64,000 nucleotides of DNA from Gnetum montanum. Lineage: Eukaryota; Streptophyta; Gnetopsida; Gnetales; Gnetaceae. Positions 22,603 to 34,386 of this stretch are shown piece after piece. The first letter of the stretch is position 1. The number at the start of each line of letters is the position of its first letter. The notes beneath the pieces are model-generated. The model was not told the origin of the DNA. It ran no database searches and was given only the letters and a program-made list of their open reading frames with translations. The stretch lies in NCBI GenBank assembly GCA_015680685.1, contig MNCI01000952.1, forward strand, positions 1,078,041 to 1,142,040. Direction: 5' to 3'. The position numbers and the translations under genes are program-made.

Positions 22603-22791
22603 TATCCCCATGACTGAATGAAAACTCATCCTTAAGTTAAACAAAATGAGGAACAAGTTTTGTACAAAATATTAAGAAGGTATGGGATTATTGACTAACT
22701 TGAACAATAAACAAAACAATTGACTCTTGCATGCTGCAGTGGTATGATACAAAAAATAGGACACATTATTACAAAACAAAAACTAGGAAGC

Positions 22792-25530
22792 TCATGTGGT
22801 GCTTGAAGGTGGTGGCTCCTCCATTGGTTGCTTCCCTTTGTCCCCAGGCCTTTGAAATTTGTAATGATTTAGCAAGGCTTGTAACTTCTCTTCTTCCATC
22901 CTTTAGTCGTCTACCATCTAGGCTACTAAGCCAATGTGTGTTGACACTAGTACATCCCAAGGACATGGTAGTTGTGGGAACATCTGGTTAGCCTTCACAT
23001 ACCAAGCCACAAATTGTTGTCTTCCCTCCTCAAAGGCCTTAGCTTTGTCTTTGAGTTCATGATAATCTGTTAATCTTCTAGCTAGGTTTGAGGCTACATC
23101 TTTCTATTCTTGATAGCTGGCTTTAACCTCCTCTAATTTTGAGTTTTCCACTTGCAACTTTTGCAAAGTGTCCTTTTGATCTGCAAACTCTTTTTCATAT
23201 ATGCATAGGTGATCACCACCTATTTTTTTAGCTCGTTTCGAGGTTGAGCTACTGTAAACATGGCGAGGTTGGCATATTTGAGGTTAGCCAATGCCATGTA
23301 TTTTTTTCAAATATTCTATTTGTATATCTTTATTCTTGACTTCTGCTTGATGGACCAAGACATAGCTATCCAGAATGGGCTGCCACTTAGGATTTTAGCC
23401 TAACAAGAAGCTGATGTGGGTTTTGGCCATTTGGATCTCTTTTTCATTTATCTACTTGTACATGCCTACTTGATCGTAGAATTGTTCCTTTAATTTTTTG
23501 TGATTTTTGGCCTCATTTTGCCATGCATTATTTCAATTGCTGACGTCTAATGGATAGCATGGACCTCCTCTATTGAGAGGGTTCTATTCTCCCTAGCCAA
23601 TCTACTATATCCTAGTTAACCCTCACCAGTTGTTCGTTCAACTACTAGACACTCTCATCAAGAATGTTCTTTTACTTCTCAACTATGGTCAACCTTGAGT
23701 TCTCTGCGGCAAGCTACTTGTTTTCTTCTTATGCAATGGTTAATGCCTTTTTGTACATGTGGGATTATGCATTAACGGCAGAGCCATTCCAAACTACCTT
23801 CTCCTTTTTCTTTGTTTAGCAGCTACGTTCTTCTTCATAAGCTTGGTTAGCTACTTCATCTTGAATTTCTCAAGCTGGTTAGGTGCAACAAATTGGGCAA
23901 GATCCCATCATTCAACTCTCAGGGCAACTAGCTCTTATTACTGTCTTTGTACTTTAGCTTCTACATGCTTTGCTTTGACTTCAACCATGACCAGCTTTCC
24001 TTTTGTGGTGATGAGATCTGATTATGTTGTAGTGACATCACTAGGGATGTCAAACAAGGTAGTCATCACTTACCCCCTTTGCAGTAGTTGATCAAGCACA
24101 TCCTCATGCACCGTAGGAGTCATTGAAGTCCTGGCTAGCATATGTGCATCTATGGTTCCCATTAGATCTACTGGGGGCAAAATAGGCACACTAAATGATT
24201 CCTTAATATGGTCTATGATTACTTTTGCTGCGCCTGTCGCATCCTCATGTTGTAGTACCACAACTGTGGCACCTTCTCCTATTTCAAGCATTACTTGGAA
24301 GGATGGAGCATTCCCAGAGATTTGTCGTGATCATTGGGATCCTTCTCCTAATTGTAGGGAGATCTCCTCTCATGTTGTATTAGCTGAAAGTATGGACCAT
24401 ATGGCATCATCCATCACTTTGAAGAGATGAGATTCGTCCCTGCTTCTCCAACTAACAACTTCAATGATCTTTTGTAAATGGCTCATCAAGGGCCTATAAT
24501 CTTGTGATGGTGGTGGTGGTGGAGCTTGTGTTTGTGGGTGTTGTTCAGGCTCACGTTGTGTTTTTGCTTCTAATGCTGCCTCCTTCTTTAGTTCTTGTTC
24601 TTCACCAAGATATTTTCTTGGTGTTGCATGTTTTAGAAGTTCGGTGAAGGAGGAATTTTGAGCCTTCCTAGGAATATCATTCGTATATCCTAGGATCCTA
24701 GTGCACTTGCAAAGCCTTCTGATTAGGCAAGGAAATGGAAGTGTTGGTTTTTCTACCTTCTTTCCTTCAAACCACTGTTGGATTTCAGTGAAGTAAAATT
24801 GGGGAAGATTGGTTGCAAATTTACCCATTAAAATAGCACTTCCCCTAGCTTCATATGTTGAGATTTGATTGAGCCATTTCATGGTAAATGAGTGGTAAGT
24901 CCCAATCTTGAAATACGTCCTCCCTTATAAAGTCATTTTATTATACATTTTATCCTCCTTGTCGTACGCCCGTTTCAACCATAGTTTCTTGGTCTTGGGG
25001 TTATATCTGGTTGATAAATGGACTACCTTAGCTTCTTCATTTGGCAGATTGAGAGCTGCAGCAATAGCTTTGATTGAAAAAGAGACGTTGACTCCATAAA
25101 TGTTCACGATGATGCCATCATCTTTATTGTGCCAGAATTGATGAGTTTCACCTAAGTACCATTTTCCACTATCCAAGAGAATGGGCCATAATTGGGATGC
25201 CTTAAGTTGCATCCAAACTGCTTTAGGAGTAAACTCCATGAATGGGCTAAAATTCATTTCCATTATGACTGAGGTCAATGTGGACTTTTCTAGGATGGTA
25301 GCAAGGAAATTAGGGGGCAACGTGAGACATTGTCCCTGCATGGGAGCTTGTGGTTCTACAGCCTTTCCTTGGACCAACTATCTAGTAGCAAGAGCCTCTT
25401 GATGAATGTTGAATGATTGGGCCTCCTACTCCATGTGTTTTACATGTTCGCCTTATTGACCTCAGCCATCTCATGGGCACTTAGCTACTCTTTACAAAGG
25501 CTCATCTTGTACACCTCTTTTTTGGGCCAT
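22792..25530 (-). pseudogene. ORF2 of element E: domain plus long coiled coil
   Basis: From ATG at 25530-25528 to TGA at 22794-22792 is 913 codons, almost the length of D ORF2 (922). The N-terminal region (25377-24925) holds E-K-S-T...P-I-L-L-D-S-G-K-W-Y-L-G-E-T-H-Q-F-W-H-N and I-Y-G-V-N-V-S-F-S, followed by W-L-K-R-A-Y. The middle (24882-24370) holds G-S-A-I-L-M-G-K, L-P-F-P-C-L-I-R-R-L-C and a Pro-rich run. Conserved S-G-N-A-P-S-F-Q and H-I-K-E-S-F-S-V-P blocks follow, then a long heptad-rich tail. Stops and frameshifts are many. The N-terminal part resembles the putative plant transposon protein domain. Function unknown. Conservation with D and A argues that it was once selected. Confidence 0.75.
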
Positions 25531-26083
25531 TTGCAATCAAGAAAAGATCGAGTGTTACTAAGGTTGTATTTTTTATCATTAATCAATTTATACCTTACTC
25601 ATTAGCTTAGTTCATTAAGTTCTTAATTCATATGATCACAGAGTTAGAACAATTTTCAAGAAAAATCCCCAAAAAAGTGTCTATCTTCTTTACGACCCTT
25701 TGCAATTGGTTCCTTTTTTCTTATGTGTGGCTTATAATGATGGTTATGGTCCCTTAGGTGGAAAAATTAAGGTTCCTGACATTAATATAATTGATTTTTC
25801 ATGATAACACTTAAAGTTTTTAACACTCTTACCCTTATAATACCCTTCGGGCAATAGAAAATGTTAGCAGTTTGGTGCAAGTTTCACATGTGAGCATGCC
25901 CCCCTACCCACAACTAACTTGAACACTCTAGGTTTAGGTAGGTTCAAACAGCATGAAAATCGGAGCAATAGAAAGCTAAATATTGCAAGTGGAAAGTGAG
26001 TGCATAGAGCTCTGAGTCGCGAGAGAAAACTTGAATAACTCCCCTAGTAGCAAATGATGAAAATGAAGTTTGAGCACTGTAGG

Positions 26084-26135
26084 GGTCATATATATAGTTT
26101 TTATTTGACCCAACATTGAGTATGTGACGTCGAGG
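26084..26135 (-). promoter_or_regulatory. Internal TATA and palindrome upstream of ORF2 (element E)
   Basis: On the minus strand, a palindromic block (top strand 26112-26135, AACATTGAGTATGTGACGTC then GAGG) is followed by CTATATATATGACC (26097-26084), about 550 bp upstream of the ORF2 ATG. Hand alignment to the 3' LTR block at 22557-22580 gives 19 of 24 identical. The downstream sequence (TGTTTGAACCTACC, GAGTGTTC, GGGTAGGGG) aligns to the same place in element D. Interpreted as a second promoter driving ORF2. Confidence 0.55.
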
Positions 26136-26199
26136 TCCATGGATTTTCACTGAATGGTGTAGCTGAGCATGGAAATTGAAGCTCTATGATGGGTTGGAA

Positions 26200-27430
26200 G
26201 GTCTGAAGCTAAGTCCATCAATCTGGGGAATGTGAAAAAATTAATTTGAGGCATTGAAAGTTTGATAAGGTGGAGTCATTTTAGGTGATGGAAAAATCAA
26301 TTATAGGATAAGGGAAACTACAAAATATAACAATTGAGGGCTTAGAAGGTGAAAAATGATGTGGCTATGTCCAATAGGTATAAGTCACAAAAGTTACACA
26401 AGTGGATCCTCCCCAAAGTAGGCTTTAACCTATGATCCCCTTGTGTAACCACACTTGAAAATGTTTGTAAGCACTAAAGGGGTTGAATGCAATGCATACT
26501 TGTGAAACAAAACACACATGTCAAAACCACCAAATTGAGATAATAACTCTATGTTACACAAAACCACAAGCTATGATCACCTGGACCACAAGATGAGATG
26601 GATTATAGAAATGATTGCAGAAATTGGGACATGAGGTGGTTTACCATGGTCATAATGAAATCCTGTATGCTTTTAATGGTTAAATAATCATGAGTTCTTC
26701 TTTTCAAGATTCAAACCAACCACACCACATTGCAGTGACATCACATTATTTCATCCCATCAATGGACAACCATAAGACTATCATAGTAGTGAGGAGTAAC
26801 ATCACTTGGCGTTTTGTTCAAGGGAGGAGCTTTAGTTATGGCATGCACACACATTTTTTTTCTTTGTCACTTGTTTTTCTAATTTTGAGAAGTTGCCAAC
26901 CTTCAGGCATGGATACATGTCTTTCCAATGGGACTCACAAAAGCTTATTCAGTGTCATTTTAGGTTGCTCTTACTCCCATTTTTTGTTAGATCTACAACG
27001 ATATGGTTACAACCTCAGCAACATGATCAAACATACAAAAGTGGCTAAAGAGAATCCACAAATCCCCTTGATGTCATAACCTTCACATTCTTCCTTGGTT
27101 CTACACTCTTTTGTTTGGACACAATGATTATAGATTTATTATTAGCTTGGATAATGGAAAAGATTATCATTATGACTAGGGCAAGAACCTTTTTATTAAT
27201 GAAATGGGTGGATGGATATCATGATCTCAATGTCCAAATAATTAGTCCCTTATGACTTGACAACATAGAGAAAACCTCATCTCAATGGGCAACATGATCA
27301 TTGTATTCACAAGTGAGATTACATAACAAAGAAAAGGAAAGTAACAACTAGAATAAATTAAAAGAGTGGATTCAGAAATAGGAAAATGATAAAAAATTGT
27401 AAGACAAAAAGATGAAAAGCACTTAAGAAT
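26200..27430 (-). other. Noncoding block between gag and ORF2 in element E
   Basis: No conserved ORF in the sense direction. It aligns by eye with D 36200-37500 and with F 50210-52150, sharing the motifs around the pale blocks GACATGTATCCATGCCTGAAG, TAGATCTACAACGAT-like and the AAGTAGGCTTTAACC / AGTAGGCTCATGCCC segment. In F it lies 3' of pol, so in E it marks where pol would have ended. Role unknown; RNA packaging or processing signals are possible. Confidence 0.55.
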
Positions 27431-27438
27431 CCTGAAGC

Positions 27439-29854
27439 TTAGAATATGGGGTAACCCCCAGGACTAAATATTTGGTCATGATGAGGATTAATAAGTGGAT
27501 AATCGGGATTCATTCATGTATGAAACATTGGTAACTGTTCATGCCCTAGCCATTGGATGTCTATTGGTGGTGTGGTGGTTGGGTAGAAAAATTGTTGGTC
27601 ACACACTTGATGGTTAAATGTATGGTTGGTTAGGGTATGAGGTGTGTTGACGTTATGGATGTCTGGCCCACAATTGCACCCTTAGTCATGATATGGTATG
27701 CATGGATTTGTTTGCCTCCCCACACTATTGGATTCATTGGTTGGATTTGGGATTGGAGTATTAATGGATGATGGTCCCTATGTAGGCTCAGAAGACAGTT
27801 GTTGAGTCAAGGACGATGATGCACTAGATTGGCATTGTCTTGGCTCGGATGATATGATGGGTCCATGCTTGGTCTGCTTTGGCTTACGACCTTTCCTCCA
27901 AAAAGAATGTTTCCTACATTGTGGTTGAGACCCACTAGTGTCAGCATGTCTATGCAGATTTGCAACACAAGAGATATTTGTTTGTTGATATTGTGGTGTG
28001 AAATATTCTTGTGTCATTGGTAGTGGCCTGTAATGTGGTGGTGTATGAGAATATCGAGGGTAGGCTGGATGGTATAAGAAGTGCGAGGTGGTGATCCTTT
28101 AGGGGATGTTATGGGTTGATGGTACTTGAGAGAGTGGTAATGGTGATTTGAAGTAGAGGACGCAAAACTAGTTAGAGAAACAAGATGTTGAACATAATAT
28201 CCATATTGTTTCAGCAGATAGGGTTGATTTGGTGGTGGCCTCCCCCACGATTGTGGTTGATGACCATGTTGAGGTTGGTAATAAGTACCCCTAGGATGGT
28301 ATGATCAATTGTGGGACTTTCTATATATCCTTGTGGGAGAGGAAATCTCCTAGGCATGTGCTTTTGCACAAACTTCAGACTTAAGACACTTGTCTAATAC
28401 TCCTATAGATGCAACAAGACTGAGCAATGGTGCTTCAAATGGTCATATATGCAGATGTTGCATCCAGTATCTTCATTTGTGGTTGAGTCTATAGCCTCAC
28501 TTTCTTTAGCCATTTTTCTTGTTTGTGGAAAAGTGTTCATGACTGTTTCTTGGTTCTATATCCTTTGTTAATTGTGATCGCTTGGCTTATTTTGCATGAT
28601 CCTCTCCTCGACCATTTGGATGAGAGTTGTAATGTTTTCACATACCCATTTGGACATCCTATTCAACTTTAAGTGCATCAATAGACTTCTGTATCAGCAA
28701 GGTTTGTTGCGAGACCACCTTATCAAGAGTGATTTCATTCTTCTTACCATAGATTTGAACCTCCTTCTGTTGAAGAGTTGGATCCCATTGATTTTTCTTG
28801 ACATTTTTCCCATTTGCATATCTCTCCTTCTTCTTTTTCCACATATTCGATTAGCTCTCAGATCTAATGGGCTTGGAGCTTGTATAATTGCCCTAGGGCA
28901 TACATCCCAAGGGTCTCCCTTGTTTCATTATGAAGCCCATCTATGATGTGGAAAAGTTACCTTTCCTTGAAGAAACCATGGCCTGGGCATCTATTTAATA
29001 GGAAATAATATCTATCTAAGGCCATGTCCAAGGGTTTAGGTTGTTCTTGCTTCCACTCTTGGATTTGTCTCCTCAGGTTGGATACTCTCGCATAGGTTTG
29101 GTATTTCTCATTGAAAGTTTCCAACATTGTTGACACCACACTTTGGCTCTATCAATTAGTGTCCTAGAAAAGAGCTTAAGCTTTTGCCATCCATTTTCAA
29201 TGTTGTAGAGAGCACATGCATCATGAAAGGCTTGTAAATGATGTTGTAGATCTAAATTTTAACCTCTAGCAAACTTAGGAATATTAGTCATGCCAAGCTT
29301 AATGGGATATCTTAACTACCTCTATGATCTGCATTAGGCTCTTGGTGGCCAAGAAGGGTTCATCATCATCAAACATGTTATGATGAAAATATCTATTGGG
29401 TTGATGGTGACGATTGGACTTGTGTTCATGTTGATGAATTCGAGTGTGTTTGTGGGTTTGATTTTTACTTTTATTTCAACCCTTCAATGGAACTTTATTC
29501 CTATACCTACATTCATCTTCGTTAGAACTAGAAGTTGAAGGGGAAGAGGAAGATGAGGAACTAGAAGGATTGCCATGGCTTCTATGGTGTTCCCCAGTCC
29601 CTTAATTTATTGTTCCTTGGTTTTGAGGAGGTCTTAGGCCTTGAGGCCTTCCCTAGTTCAGGGCCTACGTCATCTCCTCCAAGATTGTTTGTCTTAGGTG
29701 AATGTAGTCTTTGAGTGTTGTTAGGGTGATCATGAACATAAGAAACCCCTACATAAAGTTGGTCACTCCAATTTTCTTCATCATATATCTTGTTAGTTCT
29801 CCAATGAATATTTTTGCTATACAATGAGTTGTCACTTCCGTGCGAGAGAGACAT
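27439..29854 (-). pseudogene. gag of element E
   Basis: Starts at ATG 29854 (M-S-L-S-H-G-S-D-N-S-L-Y-S-K-N-I-H-W-R-T-N-K), the part missing from D. Core gag motifs are F-N-E-K-Y-Q-T-Y-A-R-V, I-Q-E-W-K-Q, L-D-M-A-L-D-R-Y-Y and C-P-G-H-G-F (29139-28957), followed by a coiled-coil and a His/Tyr/Pro-rich tail that ends G-G-Y-P-I-F-stop at 27441-27439, matching the G-G-Y-P-P-F-stop end of D gag. Multiple stops. Related to the F gag as well. Confidence 0.8.
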
Positions 29855-29979
29855 TGTTGTTGGTTTATGGTGTGTCTAAGCTAATATTTTCTGAAAGATA
29901 TATCATAAATACCATTACAGCGATCATGTATAATATAACTAATCTAGATAGCTAGCACCATCCTCGGAAATGGTGCAAA

Positions 29980-30810
29980 TGATAAGCGATGAGGTACCCT
30001 TATGCCCAACCATACGAATCACAAGCGTTCACGCATAATCCGGTCGAATTCCGTGGATTAGACTAGTTGTGGTATCTAGATTGCTATGATTTGATCACAG
30101 TTTGCTGTCTTCCCACTTGGACTAGTGGTAGCTTTGTCACGTATGGTTTAGTCCAAAGTGAGGCATATGATGTTATCTAATTCTACTTTGATCCTAATGG
30201 CGATACAAAGGTAAATTGATTAAGCTAATGAATAATGGAAAATAAGATTTAAACTAGCCTATGTGCAATGAGTATCTACTCTTAATCGTCTGTATACATC
30301 TTGGACTTCATGAGAGTACTTTTGGGATTGCCAAGCATGTCACTGGTTGTGCTAAACAATACGCTACTGGATTACCAAACACTTCCACTTAAACACTTGT
30401 GATTAAGGCATATGGATTCCACTTAATGATAGTAAGAGTAAATAACAATAAATGAAAATGTTAACTAAAGGAAATAGTAAATAATTAACAATTAAAAGTA
30501 ATAATAATCTAAGTAGATGTTGCAATGATGGAAGCAATCTCGATCTTTATTGCCAGTCATGTAATGTGTCCAAGTATGTCACACTCGAACAAAGGTGTTG
30601 TACGATTACAAACATCACATTGTAGACATGCATTGGGAATAACAAAACTCTAGGAAAGACTATCAAAAACTGAAAACTAAAAACTATTTTCTCTCCTATC
30701 TATTACTTTCTCAACTAGGCACTCAACTACTGTATTTATAGGCCAGCATAGAGGAGACGACATCGAATATTCGACTTCGACATTAGGGCCTGACAAATGA
30801 TGACTCATCA
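29980..30810 (-). repeat. 5' LTR of element E
   Basis: 831 bp, shorter than its partner because part of the U3 palindromic area (30750-30790) is missing or rearranged. Next to it, top strand TCCTCGGAAATGGTGCAA (29961-29978) is a heavily mutated tRNA-Asp-type primer site in minus orientation. CCTAG follows at 30811-30815. Confidence 0.9.
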
Positions 30811-30815
30811 CCTAG

Positions 30816-32280
30816 AAAGACAAATTTGACCTAAGACTATGCAGGCATGTAGAAGGTAGGAGCGTACATGAACTGACGGTGCCACTATTAAACTAATGTT
30901 ACGAATTCTACCCTACAACGACGGTTTACTAAAAAAACTCAAATTGAAACAAATCTTGATAGTAATTGAAATTCAGATTTGAAATGCCAAGAGGCATGCA
31001 AATGCAAAATCGGGTAGAGAAGTTGAAGAAGTTGGGTAGGCTATTTGACACCTCTTTTAAAATTTTTCATCGCATCAAGTTGCAGAAAACCCTACGACGC
31101 TACATTCAAAACAAGAAGTCAAGAAATGGATTGACATGAACTTACCTTGTTTGTCATTGCTATGTGCACTTTGGAATCCAACTGTAAGCAATCAGTGGCG
31201 GCAACGACGATGTTCCTCTCGATGCGCTCTGCTCCTCTGCAGTTAGCTATGTGCGAGGTTCAAATGGTTGAAATGTGATTTTGTCGCGATAGCTCTATTT
31301 TTATTTATTTTTAAATATTGCGTGATGCGAGCAGGTGCAAGTTGCATAAGCATTGCAATTTAAAATGCTCTGCTACGTCTCACAAGAAACACTACGAATT
31401 ACAATTCAATCATATAGTGCGATGCACAGTTGTTTGCACAATGAATACCAAGTTGCTAATTTTTGTGGGCTAATAATTCATGTGGCCTGCATATGCCACC
31501 AGTATTTGATTATGAGTGTCATGCAGATATTAGTTAAATTAATGCAAACAGATTCTTTCAGCATCCACCTTGTAGTTTCAGGTACTTTGATGTGACTCGT
31601 AAAAAATACTACGAATTACAGTATTAGGATAGATTGCGACTAGCATGGAATTGCACTGTGAGGAAAAAGTTTATGGTTTTTGTTATCAAATTAATGTGTG
31701 CCATTTAAAAATAGAAACTATGTGTGAGCGTGATGTAAGAAGCATTAACCATGGATGTGACCGCTTGCGACCTGCATGCAATTCGCAGTTGGAATATGAT
31801 GTAATGTGCATGACATTGCAACCGTAATCCGACCAATTAGTAGTTATAGAACATCCTAGATACTACATCAAGTGAGAGGCATGAATTACCATTTCACAAT
31901 AAAGTTAAATAGAACCAAAGATGATTATATTAGGAGACAAAAATAGATCCAAACCTTTTTTAGTCTTTGTCAAGTGCATACATCCAAAGAACATAACAAG
32001 GCTACAATAAGAGATAACATGAATGGAGACTAAATTAGTAGCATCTGACAAAAAACTTAAATCCTAAAGCTAATGAACATCATAAACTTCTTTTTGTCAT
32101 GCAACTTAGGCATTCCACTACTATAGATTTGAATGTGAGGGATATGAGTTTTGATTGTAACTTGACAATCTTCATCACATTTTGTAAATTAAAAATAAGA
32201 ATTGTTACTTCATTATACTTAAGAAAAAGTAAATTAGATATTCAAATTCAGGCTATTGGATGTAGAATGTATCTCTACCT
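30816..32280. other. Interval between element E and the MULE transposase
   Basis: No gene recognised. 31260-31830 contains GCGA/GCA-rich repeated words and two copies of ACTACGAATTACA (31394 and about 31607, roughly 213 bp apart) that resemble the repeat tracts around the Ulp1 module. This may be subterminal sequence of a DNA transposon. The rest is AT-rich. Confidence 0.45.
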
Positions 32281-32289
32281 TCTGTAAAT

Positions 32290-33453
32290 AATTTTCTATG
32301 ACATTTTGAAGCAGACAACATTTGTTGTTGATTTTTCATAGGGCTATCCCAACTTGACAATCTTTTGGTACCTGTCAAACCAGTTTCATTCATTGAGAAC
32401 AAAAACTTAAATTGAATCTCCTCAACATATTTTTCAAGTTCTAAAACATTCTCTCTATTTGTGGGCATATTCTTCACAAAATTTTTGAATGCCTTTTTCA
32501 ATTTTAGTATTTTCTATGTCTAACTTGCATCTACATTATCCTCAAATGCTTCAAATTACTCATTTGATTTCTGACCTTCATTTTTGTTATGCTCATTAAA
32601 AGATACTATACTATTGTGTGCCACATTGCTATTTGATTTCCTAGTGGTTGATCCAAATGTCTCAAGTCTCATCCCTAACTATGATGCCATTTCACAGCTT
32701 TGAAATTCATGAGGCATAAATGAATTTAGCTCGATAGGGGGTTCTTGAATCAAAATACTCATCTCTGAAGAAGAACTTATATGCATTGTTATGTCCCTTG
32801 ACTAATATCAAAACTTTCATTGAATGCTTGCAAAATTGACCAAGGTTGGACCATCTACACTCACAAAAAATACTGAAGAAAAACACCTTGTACCAAGTAT
32901 CTCATTTCAAAGAATTTTAACTATGCACAAGATATTCATCTTCTTTGTTCAGTACCTATATGCAGTCATCATCAAAAATATCAATTGTCCTTTCCCATGA
33001 CTTCTTATTGATTTCTCTATCCTTTCTATTTATTAGATATCCTATAGCCTTAAGTCTTGCATTATTCCAATAATATAGCTATACCTTTGTCATAATCCAC
33101 ATAAGCCAATCAATGCGATAGTCTTTTCTAATATCTCTCAAGAATTTTTCCTTTAAAAATCCATTATAGAACTCCACAACATTGTATGTGTGTTGTTGAG
33201 CATGAGGAATATCATGATAAAGTTTTGCCTACATCCCTGAGAAATGAACCTTTGAGCCCTTAGCAAATCATCAAAGAAAGGAACATACAATCTAAATGTA
33301 TTGAACTGTAATCTATATATACTTGCAAAATTTATCTCCATTTATCCACTGGCTCTTTAGGTAACTGATGAAGTGAACATTCTATTAATGCTCATTGACA
33401 AACTTGTTAATTTCCATAACTACATTCATAGGAGTTTTGCATTCATTCATAAT
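32290..33453 (-). pseudogene. Mutator-like transposase, C-terminal part with SWIM zinc finger
   Basis: On the minus strand from 33453: N-E-C-K-T-P-M-N-V-V, then Y-N-V-V-E-F-Y-N-G-F-L-K-E-K-F-L near 33180-33130, D-W-L-M-W near 33110, S-W-E-R-T-I-D-I-F-D-D-D-C near 32990, and a SWIM-type zinc finger C-E-C-R-W-S-N-L-G-Q-F-C-K-H near 32880-32835. These are the usual order and motifs of plant MULE transposases after the catalytic core. Many stops. It continues the sequence at 41837-42960, from which it is separated by element D. Confidence 0.75.
33449..33453. repeat. Target-site duplication ATAAT, left copy (element D)
   Basis: ATAAT precedes TGATGGG of element D and recurs at 41832-41836 after CTCATCA. 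Confidence 0.9.
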
Positions 33454-34254
33454 TGATGGGACGGGATATAGCATCTTCCCCTGCGATATCGCGTACGCGA
33501 TGTCGTAGTCCACTGCAATGTCTATAAATAAGAAGCGGCTCTCCCTTGTTTCATACCATAGGTTAGATTGTAGCTAAAATCTGGCAGTTTGATCCCTCCA
33601 GAGATAGATTATTTTCCAGTGTATGCCCGCAGTGTGGTGAATGTAATTATACAGCATCCTTTATTTGAGTGTGACGTACTTGGACACGCACATGACCGAC
33701 AATAAAGATCGAGATTACTTCATCATTGCAGCATTCACTTTGTTTATTTATTTATTTAATTATTATTTACTGCTTCCTTAATTAGCCTCTCTCACCCTTA
33801 TCTCCTAGCAACGCGGAATGAGTATGACTTGATTACGAGCATTTAAGTGTGACTACTTGGTAACCCAGTGGCGTACCTAGGATCTGTGTTTGGTAATCCC
33901 AGTGGTAGTCGTGCATGAAGTCCAAGATGTGTACGGATGATCAAGGAACGGATGCTCATCTCACTTTGGCTAGATTAGATTTTCTTACCCTTTCTCCCCT
34001 AGCTTAGCTTAGTTAATATTCTCTTTCTATTGCCTTCGGGAGTAGCATTAGATTAGGAACACATCATACACCTCACTTTGGACTAAACCATACGTGACAA
34101 ATATAATACTAGTCCAGGTGGGAAGATAGCAAACTGCGACCTAAGGATAACTATCTAGGTGCCACAACTAGTCCATCTACGGAGTTCAACCAGATCACGC
34201 GTGAGAACGCTCATATTCGTATGGTTGAGTGTAGGGGTACCTCACCACTCATCA
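33454..34254 (+). repeat. 5' LTR of element D
   Basis: 801 bp, TGATGGG...CTCATCA. U3 has GCGATATCGCGTACGCGATG at 33482-33501, then TATAAATA near 33522. AATAAA lies at about 33700. The common U5 block follows. Confidence 0.93.
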
Positions 34255-34386
34255 TTAGCGTCGTTGCCGAGGATGGTGCTAGTTATCTAGATTAGTTATA
34301 TCATACAAGGTCACTGTAAAAGGACTTAGCGATATATCTCTTAGAAAGAAGTAATTATAAAAAGTCACATAAATTCACACACAACA

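Larger units (their letters stand above)
21726..30810 (-). mobile_element. Element E: non-autonomous LTR retrotransposon (gag + ORF2, no pol)
   Basis: 9085 bp, minus orientation, with perfect CCTAG flanks. The LTRs lie at 21726-22602 (3') and 29980-30810 (5'). The internal order on the minus strand is degenerate primer site, gag, a noncoding block of about 1.3 kb with a T-rich start, an internal TATA region, ORF2, and a purine tract next to the 3' LTR (top strand TATCCCCATGACTGAATG). It is a distinct family from A/D: the LTR ends and U5 blocks are similar, but the U3 palindrome is different. No RT, integrase, protease or RNase H is visible. Confidence 0.92.
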
